Source: Nonomuraea angiospora (GTDB lineage Bacteria > Actinomycetota > Actinomycetes > Streptosporangiales > Streptosporangiaceae). Taken from it: DNA of 64,000 bases. Shown here piece by piece: positions 17,592-27,541 of the stretch. The DNA is taken from positions 10,540,001 through 10,604,000 of the forward strand of contig NZ_JADBEK010000001.1 of assembly GCF_014873145.1 (NCBI RefSeq), given 5' to 3'. Made by a program: the position numbers and the translations under genes. The notes below the pieces were generated by a model. It was not told where the DNA came from. It was given only the letters and a program-made list of their open reading frames with translations, and made no database searches. How positions within the stretch are numbered: the first letter of the stretch is position 1; every line of letters begins with the position of its first letter.

Positions 17592-17658
17592 CATGCAGAT
17601 CTTCGAGGGCACCAACCAGATCCAGCGCCTGGTCATCAGCAGGCACCTGGCGAAGTAG
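17592..17658 (+). pseudogene. Second copy of the acyl-CoA dehydrogenase 3' end
   Basis: From 17593 the sequence encodes MQIFEGTNQIQRLVISRHLA, then K and stop, the same 21 residues that end the gene at 12945-13010. Of 66 bp, 62 are identical; the four differences (ACG/ACC, CGG/CGC, GTG/GTC, GCC/GCG) are all third-position and silent. Similarity stops abruptly at both ends. No other part of an acyl-CoA dehydrogenase precedes it. This looks like an attachment-site-type duplication of a target gene's 3' end. Confidence 0.85.
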
Positions 17659-17750
17659 CCTGGTCGGCGTGGCCGAGGTATTCGGCGAGTTCTCCGACCG
17701 AGACACCACCGGCCAGCATGACGCTCGCGTAATACGCCGGAGCTGGTGCG
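17659..17750 (-). pseudogene. Tyrosine recombinase (integrase) C-terminal relic
   Basis: On the minus strand HQLR (17737-17748) is followed, after a frame change of one or two bases, by YYASVMLAGGVSVGELAEYL and GHAD (17663-17674). This is the box II HxLRH...GH region of actinobacterial phage-type integrases. The catalytic tyrosine segment that should follow is missing because the reading runs straight into the reverse of the acyl-CoA dehydrogenase 3' copy. Upstream sequence to about 17860 is not recognisable. The gene is dead, but it marks a former site-specific integration. Confidence 0.75.
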
Positions 17751-17893
17751 GCCCCTCCTCGCGGGAGGTGGTGTAGCGCCTCCGCCGGCGTGGGTCTTTC
17801 TTCGGCGGCGGGATCGCAGGAGACCGAGCAATCGTAACTGCTCAGGTTCTTTGTGATCATGAGGTGGCGTGAGCCGGATGGGCTACCTGATCG

Positions 17894-18988
17894 TCATCTG
17901 CCGGTGTGCGGTGGTGCGGCGGGTAGCTGCACCGTGACGCGGAGCCCGCCGGCGGGGCGTGGGGTGAGGGCGAGGGCTCCGTCGTGTGCTTGGGCGATGC
18001 TTTTGACGATCGCCAGGCCGAGGCCGACACCTGCATGGTCGGCGTGTATGCGTTCGTTGCCGCGCTGAAACGGCTCGACAAGCGTGGAGACCAATTGTGG
18101 GGCGAGCTTCTCGCCGGTGTTCTCGACAGTGAGCACCACAGTCTCGGGGTGAACGGTGGTCGTGACCCATACGGTGCCCTGTTCAGGCAGGTTGTGGACG
18201 ATCGCGTTGTGCACGAGGTTCGTAGTCATCTGCAGGAGGAGCGCGTGTGAACCGTTGGTGGGGGTGATGTCGCCGGAGGTCTCGATGGTGAGGCCGCGTT
18301 TTTCTGCGAGGGGGAGGAGCGTTTCAGCGGCTTCTTCCGCTATCAGGGACAGGTCGACGTGTTCTCGGGTGTAGGACCGTCGGTCGGCGCGGCTGAGCAG
18401 GAGCAACGCTTCTGTGAGGTCGATCGCTCGGGTGTTGACGGCGTGGAGGCGGTCGACGAGTTCGCCGGTGTCGCGGTTCGGATCGTTGCGGGCCACGTCG
18501 AGAAGTGTTTGCGTGATCGCCAGTGGGGTGCGCAGTTCGTGGGAGGAGTTGGCTGCGAATCTCTGCTGTTCGGCGACGTGTGCTTCGAGCCGTAGGAGCA
18601 TGGTGTCGAAGGCGTCGGCGAGTTCGCGGAACTCGTCTTTGCGGCCCTCCAACTGGATCCGGTGGGAGAGTGACCCGTTCGCGGCCCTGCGTGTGGCGTC
18701 TGTGATGCGAGTCAGAGGGGTGAGCATGCGGCTGGCGAGAAGCCACCCTCCCGCGACACCGAACACCAGCAGGAACGCGAACACTGCGGCTGCCACCGGA
18801 GCGAAAGCGTGCAGCGGGTCGGGCCGGTTGGGAACAAGACGACTGAAGGTGAAGAGCACACCGTCGGACAAATAGCACCGAAGGAACACCAACACGGCCG
18901 CGAGTACCAAGGAACCTGCAAGCGTGACGAACCCGGCATAGCTGAGCGCGAGTTTGAGACGAACACTCAAACCAGGCGCCCTATCCAC
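17894..18988 (-). CDS. Two-component sensor histidine kinase
   Basis: 364 residues. The GTG at 18988 is chosen: GGGAGGG lies just upstream, and it overlaps the end of the response-regulator gene by 8 bp. There are two N-terminal membrane helices (~residues 10-37 and ~62-85) flanking a short external loop, then HAMP (SRMLTPLTRITDATRRAANG), the HisKA box SSHELRTPLA, N-box LVHNAIVHN and G-box GVGLGLAIVKS. The small external loop suggests sensing in or near the membrane, as in cell-envelope/antimicrobial-peptide sensors. It is paired with the OmpR-type regulator and divergent from an ABC transporter of the matching kind. Confidence 0.92.
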   Translation of the reverse strand: MDRAPGLSVRLKLALSYAGFVTLAGSLVLAAVLVFLRCYLSDGVLFTFSRLVPNRPDPLHAFAPVAAAVFAFLLVFGVAGGWLLASRMLTPLTRITDATRRAANGSLSHRIQLEGRKDEFRELADAFDTMLLRLEAHVAEQQRFAANSSHELRTPLAITQTLLDVARNDPNRDTGELVDRLHAVNTRAIDLTEALLLLSRADRRSYTREHVDLSLIAEEAAETLLPLAEKRGLTIETSGDITPTNGSHALLLQMTTNLVHNAIVHNLPEQGTVWVTTTVHPETVVLTVENTGEKLAPQLVSTLVEPFQRGNERIHADHAGVGLGLAIVKSIAQAHDGALALTPRPAGGLRVTVQLPAAPPHTGR

Positions 18989-19676
18989 GGTTCCCTCCCT
19001 CACGTCCGGTGCCGGGTACTGTGTCGATGCGGTAGCCGACGCCGGCCACGGTGGCGATGATCCCGGGTTCGCCGAGCCGTTTGCGCAGTGCCGAGACAGT
19101 GATGCGCACGGCATTGGTGAAGGGGTCGGCGTTCTCATCCCACGCTCGCTCCAAGAGTTCTTCGGCGCTGACGACACCGCCCTCGGCAGCGACGAGGACT
19201 TCGAGCACGGCGAACTGTTTCCGGGTGAGCGCGACATAGCGGCTGTCGCGGTAGACCTCGCGGCGGAACGGATCCAGACGCAGCCCTGCGATCTCTCGCA
19301 CGGGTGGTCTGTTGTGGGCGCGCCTGCGGTCGAGTGCTCGGAGACGGAGCACGAGTTCTCGGAGTTCGAAGGGCTTTGTGAGGTAGTCGTCGGCGCCGAG
19401 TTCGAACCCGGAGGCCTTGTCGTCGAGCCGGTCGGCAGCGGTGAGCATGAGGATAGGCATGCCGCTGCCGGAGGCGACGATGCGTTTGGCGATCTCGTCG
19501 CCGGAGGGGCCAGGGATGTCGCGGTCGAGGACGGCGATGTCGTAGGCGTTGATGCTCAGCAGCTCCAGAGCGGTGTCACCGTCACCGGCGATGTCGGCGG
19601 CGATCGCTGCCAGGCGTAGGCCATCGCGGATGGCTTCTGCCAGGTAGGGTTCGTCCTCGACGATCAACACGCGCAT
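18981..19676 (-). CDS. OmpR-family response regulator
   Basis: 231 residues from the ATG at 19676 (MRVLIVEDEPYLAEAIRDGL). The receiver domain has the acidic pair at EDE, the phosphoacceptor in IAVLDRDIPG, and the conserved Lys in DDYLTKPFEL. The C-terminal winged helix (~residues 130-220) ends in the typical ADPFTNAVRITVSALRKRLG and VAGVGYRID. It is co-transcribed with the kinase, whose start overlaps its stop. The likely target is the divergent ABC transporter promoter, where spaced GCATATC repeats occur. Confidence 0.93.
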   Translation of the reverse strand: MRVLIVEDEPYLAEAIRDGLRLAAIAADIAGDGDTALELLSINAYDIAVLDRDIPGPSGDEIAKRIVASGSGMPILMLTAADRLDDKASGFELGADDYLTKPFELRELVLRLRALDRRRAHNRPPVREIAGLRLDPFRREVYRDSRYVALTRKQFAVLEVLVAAEGGVVSAEELLERAWDENADPFTNAVRITVSALRKRLGEPGIIATVAGVGYRIDTVPGTGREGGNRG

Positions 19677-19698
19677 GCTCTTGATGCTAGGAGCCGGA

Positions 19699-19728
19699 GC
19701 ATATCCTCGGCATATCAAAAACCGCATA
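19699..19728. promoter_or_regulatory. Direct GCATATC repeats, likely response-regulator site
   Basis: GCATATC at 19699-19705 and 19710-19716 are exactly 11 bp apart, and a partial GCATA follows at 19724. They sit in the 87-bp spacer between the response-regulator and ABC-transporter starts. Direct half-sites one helical turn apart are the usual binding pattern of OmpR-type regulators. Confidence 0.6.
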
Positions 19729-19763
19729 CGTGCTGACAACGCCACGCTGCCTTGACTGGCGGC

Positions 19764-20467
<704 letters not shown>

Positions 20468-20468
<1 letters not shown>

Positions 20469-22882
20469 TGCGCACCGTCTTCCTCGCGTCGCTGCGCACC
20501 CACACCCGCAGGTACGTCGCAGCGGCCATCGCGGTCATCGTCTCGGTCGCCTTCGTCGTCGTGATCGGCGTGATCACGTCCGGGGCACGCGCCGGATTGA
20601 TGGAGAACGCCGGGGCGCCGTTCCGCAATGCCGACCACGTGGTCGACGCCGCCCACGTGGACGACACCCTGGACACGTCAGTCGCGATCGAGATCGCCGA
20701 GCGCCTTGGCGAGAACGCATCCGGGCTCGGCCGGGTCCTGCTGCCGACGCGCACGGGCGACAGGTCGGCCTCCGAGATGACCGTGGGGCCGATCGCGCCT
20801 GCCAAGGAGATGCGCTGGCAGAAGCTCATCTCAGGCCGCTTCCCGGAACGCACGGGCGAGGCGGTGGTGCACGTGTGGGACGCCCAGGCCAGGGGAATCG
20901 CGATCGGCGACCGGATGCGGATCGGCGAGGGCGCCACCGCGACCGACCTAGTAGTGGTCGGCCTCGTGGAGTCGCCCTCTCCCACGGTCCAGGCCTCGGT
21001 GTACGTCACCTGGCCGCAGTTCCTGCACTGGCGCGACCACCCCTCCTTCCACGTGAGCAGGGTGGCGGTACGCGGGGAGGTAGGCCAGCTCCCGGAGGGC
21101 GCCGCGCTGTACTCGCCGGAGGAGTACGTCAGGGTCGGCCAGGCCAAGCTCAGCAACCACACGGACATGATCGCGTTGATGCTGCTGGTGTTCGCCGCCA
21201 TCGCGGTCTTCGTCTCGGTCCTGGTCGTCGCGAACACGTTCTCCGTCATGTTCGCGCAACGCCTGCGCGACTTCGCACTGCTGCGCTGCGTCGGCGCGAC
21301 CCGGCGGCAGGTGGTGGGTTCGGTACGCCGCGAGGCGGCCGCCGTCGGCGTGCTCGCGTCGCTGACCGGGACACTGGTCGGCGTCGGCCTCGGCTACGGG
21401 CTGATCGCCCTGATCAACACCCTCGCACCCACCACCCCGATGGGCGCCGCCGGACTGCCCACGCCCTGGCTGTTGGGCGGGTTCACCGTCGGCCTGGTCG
21501 TCACCATGCTCGCCTCCTTGTTGCCGACCCGGCGTGTGGTCCGGGTGAGCCCGCTGGCGGCACTGCGCCCGGATACCGCGGTCGACGGACACACGGCCAC
21601 CGGCCGGGTACGGCTGGCGCTCGCTGCACTCCTCCTGGTCACCGGGCTGGCCCTGCTCGGGGCGGCGATGGTCCAGGACAGCACGGCGCTCATGCTGGCC
21701 GGCGGCGGATCGGTGTTCACCGGCGTGCTCCTGTCCGGGCCGGCGCTCGTTCCCCGCCTGGTCCGGATCACCGGCGCGCTGCTCGGCCCCGCAGGGCGGC
21801 TGGCAACCAAGAACGCCGTGCGCAACCCCCACCGGACCGCCGCCACCACCGCCTCCCTGCTGGTCTGCGTCACCCTGACGACCGCAGTGCTCACCGGATC
21901 GGCCACGACACGTACGGCCGTGGACGAGGAACGCGACAGGGATCACCCCATCGATGTCGCGCTCACCTCGCTCGAGACGCCGGTCACCACCGACCTCCTC
22001 GACCAGGTACGTCGCACTCCCGGTGTGGAGCAGGCCATACCGGTGGAGGGCGCCATGGCTCAGGTGGCGGGGCTCGACGAACCGGTCCTGGTCGTCACCG
22101 CGCCGGACGCGGAGCAGGTGGCCCGCGACGGTGGGTCGTTCGCCCGCGTGGAGCCGGGGAAGATCAGACTCGATGATGCGGCCTTTGGCAAGAACCTGAG
22201 CTGGCGGCCCGGTGACCGGGTCACGGTGCACGTCGGCGACCGGCGAGCCCAGTTGCAGGTCGTCGCCGGCACCGACTGGGGCCAGGTGGGCGTGGTCGCG
22301 CCCGGGACCCTGGCGCAGCTCACCGACTCCCCCGAACCGCACGTCATCTGGGTCCGCGCCTCCGCAGGCGCCGACCCGCTCGAGCTCGTCGGCGATCTGG
22401 CCGGGCTGGCGAATGCGGCCGGCGCGGAGATCCGCGATGACCTGCAGGCCCGGGCGACGGAGGACCAACTGCTGCGAATCCTCACCTGGTCGGTGCTCGG
22501 CCTGCTCGCAATCGCCGTGGTGATCGCCCTGATCGGGATCGCGAACACCCTGGGGCTCTCCGTCCTCGAACGCGCCCGCGAACACGCGATGCTGCGCGCG
22601 CTCGGGCTCACCCGCAGGCAGCTGCGGCGGATGCTGGCGACCGAGGCAATGCTGCTGTCGGTGGTGGCCACCCTGCTCGGCACCGTGATCGGCGTCGGGT
22701 TCGCCTGGGCCGGCTACGAGACGGTCGTGAAGTCGGCTCTCAGCGACGCCACCATGCAGGTCCCCTGGCCATCACTCGGCGTCGTTGCCCTCATCGCCGC
22801 TCTGGCCGGACTCCTCGCCGCTGTCCTCCCGGCACGCCGGGCCGCTCGGGTGACTCCGGCCGCAGGGCTGTCCCTCGACTGA
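20468..22882 (+). CDS. FtsX-like ABC transporter permease
   Basis: 804 residues. It has one N-terminal membrane helix (AAIAVIVSVAFVVVIGVITS), a ~200-residue external region, and then two FtsX blocks with three helices each: one around residues 235-370 (LMLLVFAAIAVFVSVLVVAN, then MLASLLPTRRVVRVSPLAAL) and one at the C-terminus (~680-800, LLAIAVVIALIGIANTL, ending LLAAVLPARRAARVTPAAGL). A second external region lies between them. This duplicated-FtsX layout is typical of actinobacterial export/resistance permeases partnered with a LolD-type ATPase. The substrate is unknown; antimicrobial peptides or lipids are the usual guesses. Confidence 0.92.
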
Positions 22883-22942
22883 TACCTTCATCAATCGCTT
22901 GTGCCCGGCGATCGTTCCGGCTCTTTCGGAAGTCGGCGGGTG

Positions 22943-22999
22943 GGCCTTCCGGTGGGTGACGGGGCTGGGATAGCCGTCATTGCCGCCGGAAGGCCGCTT
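22943..22999 (+). terminator. Possible terminator after the permease
   Basis: GGCCTTCCGG (22943-22952) pairs perfectly with CCGGAAGGCC (22986-22995), followed by GCTTTTG. The 33-nt loop could fold internally (GACGG...CCGTC). It lies between convergent transcription units. Confidence 0.45.
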
Positions 23000-23082
23000 T
23001 TGTCCGGGATCGAGCCCGCGCAGCAAGCGCAGGTCTGCGCACGGGTTGCTCGGGGGTACCCGAGCGGGCCCGTGTCACGTGA

Positions 23083-24513
23083 TCAGTGCTGCAGGGTCAG
23101 CAGTCCCGGCCGGTAGGGGAGGAGGCCGTAGTCGCCGCCGGAGCTGGGGTTGCGGCCCTGGTAGAGCAACTGCAGGTTGCAGGGGTCGACGGTCATGGTC
23201 TGATCAGGGTTGCTGCGGACCAGGTCGCCGTGGCTGATGTCGTTGGTCCAGGTGGCGCCGCTGTTGGCCTTGCCGGCGAAGGGGTTGCTCTCGGTCGCGG
23301 CCTGCGGGGTCCACGAACCGTCCAGGCTGGTGGCCGTGAACGAGCGGAAGTAGCGGCCCTGCGCGCCGATCGCCTCGACGAGCATGAGGTATCGGTTCTG
23401 GCCTTGGAGCTTGTAGACCTGAACGGCTTCAAAGAGGTTGTTCGTCGAGTCACTCATGATCACCGTGGATGTGGCGCCGAAATTGCCCGGGAAGTTCCCG
23501 ATGGGCATGCTGGCGCGGTAGATCTTGCCGTTGTCCCCGGCGAAGAACAGGTACATGTTGGTGCTGTCGCCGATGAGGGTCTGGTCGATGGGGCCCGTTC
23601 CGGAGCCGGAGATGCTTCCGGAGAAGAGCGCCTGTGGCGAGGACCAGCCGTTCGGGTTGGTGGGGTCGCTGGAGGTCCGGTAGGAGAAGGCGGTCGCGCC
23701 CCACTGGTAGGCGAGCACCCAGATGTTCTTCGGGGCGAAATAGAAGAGCGTGGGCGCGACGGTGGAGGAGGACATCGTGTTCTGGCTGGCCGAGGCCATG
23801 TCGGACCAGTTGGTGAAGAGGCCGAAGTTCATCGAGCCCCACGCCGTTCCCGTGTCGTGCGTCGTGCCGTAGACGAGGTGCCTGCCGTTGTAGACGACGG
23901 TGCTGAAGTCCTTGAGCGAGACCCACCCGGACTTCGGGTTCGCCAGCGGGCCGGTCGAGGTCCAGCGGTACGTCGACGGAAGGGCGCACGTGCCGGTCGG
24001 TGTGGGGGTGGGGGTGGGAGTTGGGGTCGGTGTGGGGGTGCCGGGGTTACCGCAGGTCACGCCGTTCAGGGCGAACGAGGTGGGCACCGGGTTGCTGCCG
24101 CTCCACGAGCCGTTGAACCCGAAGCCGGCGCTGCCGCCGGAGGGGATGGAGGCGTTGTAGGAGACGTTGGTGGCGGTCACCGACGAGCCGGACTGGGTCT
24201 GGGTGGCGTTCCAGATCTGGGTGATCTGCTGGCCGGCGCCGAAGGACCAGGTCAGCCGCCAGCCGTTGACCGCGTCACCGAGGTTGTTGATGGTGACGGT
24301 GGCGTTGAAGCCGCCTGCCCAGCTCGAACTGATGGCGTAGTCGACCCGGCAGGCGACGGCGGCCTGGGCGGGCTGGATGGTGAGCAGGCCTGCTCCGGCG
24401 AGCAGGGCTGCGATGGCGCCGATCACCAGGCCGCGGCGTGGGGCCCGCCGGGTCGGCGCCGCGGTCGTGACGGCGGAGGGGCGCGGTGACCGCGCTCGCC
24501 AGGGCAGACGCAT
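23083..24513 (-). CDS. Secreted GH62 alpha-L-arabinofuranosidase with N-terminal CBM2
   Basis: 476 residues. The ATG at 24513 has AGGAGA seven bases upstream; earlier in-frame ATGs lie within that SD. A long twin-basic leader and hydrophobic core end at AQA (about residue 50). CBM2 follows ([20 protein letters not shown], cellulose-binding Trp pattern), then a PT-repeat linker and a GH62 catalytic domain beginning [20 protein letters not shown] and including [22 protein letters not shown]62 enzymes remove arabinose side chains from arabinoxylan outside the cell. It is 30 bp downstream of the GH10 xylanase gene on the same strand, so the two are probably one transcript. Confidence 0.92.
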   Translation of the reverse strand: MRLPWRARSPRPSAVTTAAPTRRAPRRGLVIGAIAALLAGAGLLTIQPAQAAVACRVDYAISSSWAGGFNATVTINNLGDAVNGWRLTWSFGAGQQITQIWNATQTQSGSSVTATNVSYNASIPSGGSAGFGFNGSWSGSNPVPTSFALNGVTCGNPGTPTPTPTPTPTPTPTGTCALPSTYRWTSTGPLANPKSGWVSLKDFSTVVYNGRHLVYGTTHDTGTAWGSMNFGLFTNWSDMASASQNTMSSSTVAPTLFYFAPKNIWVLAYQWGATAFSYRTSSDPTNPNGWSSPQALFSGSISGSGTGPIDQTLIGDSTNMYLFFAGDNGKIYRASMPIGNFPGNFGATSTVIMSDSTNNLFEAVQVYKLQGQNRYLMLVEAIGAQGRYFRSFTATSLDGSWTPQAATESNPFAGKANSGATWTNDISHGDLVRSNPDQTMTVDPCNLQLLYQGRNPSSGGDYGLLPYRPGLLTLQH

Positions 24514-24543
24514 CTGTCTTCTCCTCATCATGTCCAACCGCCG

Positions 24544-25959
<1,416 letters not shown>

Positions 25960-26118
25960 TCACGGAAAAGCGGGACACGCGGGGTCACCCCACGCGATCG
26001 ACGCCGCGTCCCGTGATCGGGAACGCACACCACCAGGGCATCGTGAACGGCGTTCCTCACCGCGCACCACCACATGGCAGGAGGAAGCCTTCTCAGGGAC
26101 ACAGTCTGGAAACCGTGC

Positions 26119-26148
26119 CGAAAGTTGTCAAGCTTTGGCGAAAGTTTC
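26119..26148. promoter_or_regulatory. Paired CGAAAGTT operator-like sites upstream of xylanase
   Basis: CGAAAGTTGT at 26119 and CGAAAGTTTC at 26139 start exactly 20 bp apart, two helical turns. CGAAA-based palindromes are a known feature of Streptomyces xylanase promoters. A matching full site lies before the GH30 gene at 46648. Confidence 0.65.
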
Positions 26149-26331
26149 AGAGAGACGCTCTCGCCGTCGCGGGGGGCGACCCCCGATAACGCCTGATGAG
26201 CGCGCACGCCCCTCTATCGCCCCTCTATCGGCGCGAGGTGCCGTCCTTGACGTCGCCTCGCCGTCTCGTATTGGCTCGACCTGCCACCACGGCCATCTGA
26301 CAGAGAAGGAAACGCGACAGGGAAGAGGATG

Positions 26332-26345
26332 TGTGAGCGCTAACA
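26332..26345. promoter_or_regulatory. LacI-type palindrome TGTGAGCGCTAACA
   Basis: A 14-bp inverted repeat with central GC and one mismatched pair, typical of LacI-family sugar repressor operators. It is ~390 bp from both the xylanase start and the peptide start, so its target is uncertain. Confidence 0.5.
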
Positions 26346-26428
26346 GCCGACCGGGGGCCACCACCCGGCGGCCATGGCGCGGGGCGGTCCGGCGGACAGA
26401 CACCACGTCCCTGGAGCCGCCCTTTCGG

Positions 26429-26484
26429 AGGTTCACCGAGGAGGAGGTTCACTGAGGAGGAGGATCGCCGAGGAGGAGGTTCAC
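26429..26484. repeat. 16-bp tandem repeat, 3.5 copies, SD-like
   Basis: Units AGGTTCACCGAGGAGG, AGGTTCACTGAGGAGG, AGGATCGCCGAGGAGG and the half-unit AGGTTCAC follow each other exactly. Each contains GAGGAGG. No gene is in frame with it. Confidence 0.8.
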
Positions 26485-26595
26485 GGCGGCGAAGCCGCCG
26501 GCGACGGCCTGCGGTGGTGGCGGGCTGCGGCGGTGGTGCCCCGGCTCAGGGATGGGGACTGCAGGAACGGTCGTCACCGAGCCTTGTCATCGGCC

Positions 26596-26613
26596 GTCAC
26601 CTAGCCAGGTGAC
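26596..26613. promoter_or_regulatory. Perfect 7-bp inverted repeat upstream of Cys-rich peptide gene
   Basis: GTCACCT-AGCC-AGGTGAC, 121 bp before the peptide start. No T-tract follows, so an operator is more likely than a terminator. Confidence 0.4.
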
Positions 26614-26734
26614 CCCCTGTCAAGATCCTGAACCGCCGAACGATGCCCCCCAGCGTCGGCCAATCTCTCCCTTAACAGGATGCTCTTGCTGGGTGACCGT
26701 GAGCGCGTAAAGATCCCCATGCAAGGAGGTCGCC

Positions 26735-26908
26735 ATGATCCGCGCACTCAACAAGCTGGGAGACCGACTCCTCGACAAGTTCCTGCCGTCGGCGAACGCC
26801 TCGGCCGCGTGCTGGACCGACTGGTGCTGCCAGGGCAAGTTCTGCCGGACCTGCTGCTACCACGACTCCACCGGCACGACCAACTGCGGCAGCTTCGACT
26901 ACTGCTGA
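26735..26908 (+). CDS. 57-residue cysteine-rich peptide, probable RiPP/bacteriocin precursor
   Basis: The ATG at 26735 is preceded by AAGGAGGT six bases upstream, a near-perfect ribosome binding site. Residues 1-25 form a Cys-free amphipathic helix (MIRALNKLGDRLLDKFLPSA, then NASAA) resembling a leader rather than a Sec signal, since it has no hydrophobic core. Residues 26-57 contain all eight cysteines (26, 31, 32, 37, 40, 41, 51, 57) with Trp27, Trp30 and several Thr/Gly, ending FDYC. ASAA before Cys26 resembles a signal-peptidase-type or leader cleavage site. Downstream genes on the same strand encode a membrane thioredoxin-like protein and an ABC exporter. The most economical reading is a secreted disulfide-rich peptide; whether it is further modified is unknown. 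No LanB, LanM, YcaO or radical-SAM gene is nearby. Confidence 0.8.
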   Translation: MIRALNKLGDRLLDKFLPSANASAACWTDWCCQGKFCRTCCYHDSTGTTNCGSFDYC

Positions 26909-27013
26909 CGCGCCCTCCGACAGCCCCCAGGACAGTGCGGGCCGGCTCGGTGCCGGCCGGCGCCGTCCTGGCGGGTTCTCTGTGCTTCGCCGCCCACCCC
27001 CTGAGGAGCTCGC

Positions 27014-27541
27014 ATGCCGTATCTCGTCGCCGCCGTCGTCGTCGTCGGATTGCTGTGCCTGGTGGACCTGGTGCTGACCCTGGCGGTGATCCGCCGGCTG
27101 CGCGTGCACACGCTGCGGCTGGCCGAACTGGCGCCGGCGGGCGCCCCGATGGTGCAGCCGGGAACGACGCTCGGCGAGTTCAGCGCGACCGCCCTCAGCG
27201 GGGAGACCGTGTCGCGCGCGTTCTTCTCCGGGCCCTCCGTGGTGGCGGTGTTCTCCACCGAATGCGCGTCCTGCCACGAGCGGCTGCCGGAGTTCGCGTC
27301 CTACCTGGCCGACACCCGCCCACAACGCGTGCTGGCCGTGGTCGCGGGCGACCCCGACGCGGCCCGGTCGTTCACCGGCGAGCTGACCTCGGCCACCGTC
27401 GTGGTCGAGCCGATGGGCGGCCCGGTGGGCAGGGCCTTGCGGGTCTCCCGGTTCCCCAGCTTCTACCTGGTGGACGGTGACGGGGTGGTCGTCGCGGCCG
27501 ACACCGCCCCGGGCAGGCTGCCGGCGGCCACGCGCCGATGA
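27014..27541 (+). CDS. Membrane-anchored thioredoxin-fold (TlpA/MauD-like) protein
   Basis: 175 residues; GAGGAG precedes the ATG. One N-terminal membrane helix (residues ~3-26) is followed by a short linker and a thioredoxin-like domain (~55-170). This contains GTTLGEFSATALSGETVSRA, the redox motif FSTECASCHERLPEF (CASC) and the strand RFPSFYLVDGDGVVVA, whose Pro after RF is in the cis-Pro position. The layout resembles MauD, which helps form disulfides in the methylamine dehydrogenase light chain, and other TlpA-type proteins. With the eight-cysteine peptide 105 bp upstream, its likely job is oxidising or isomerising that peptide outside the membrane. Its stop overlaps the ABC exporter start (ATGA). 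Confidence 0.85.
   Translation: MPYLVAAVVVVGLLCLVDLVLTLAVIRRLRVHTLRLAELAPAGAPMVQPGTTLGEFSATALSGETVSRAFFSGPSVVAVFSTECASCHERLPEFASYLADTRPQRVLAVVAGDPDAARSFTGELTSATVVVEPMGGPVGRALRVSRFPSFYLVDGDGVVVAADTAPGRLPAATRR

Noticed and set aside
17091..17831. Longer version of the small hypothetical gene starting near 17831
   Set aside because: The extension runs through the antisense of the acyl-CoA dehydrogenase copy and the integrase relic; the internal ATG at 17441 has a strong SD.
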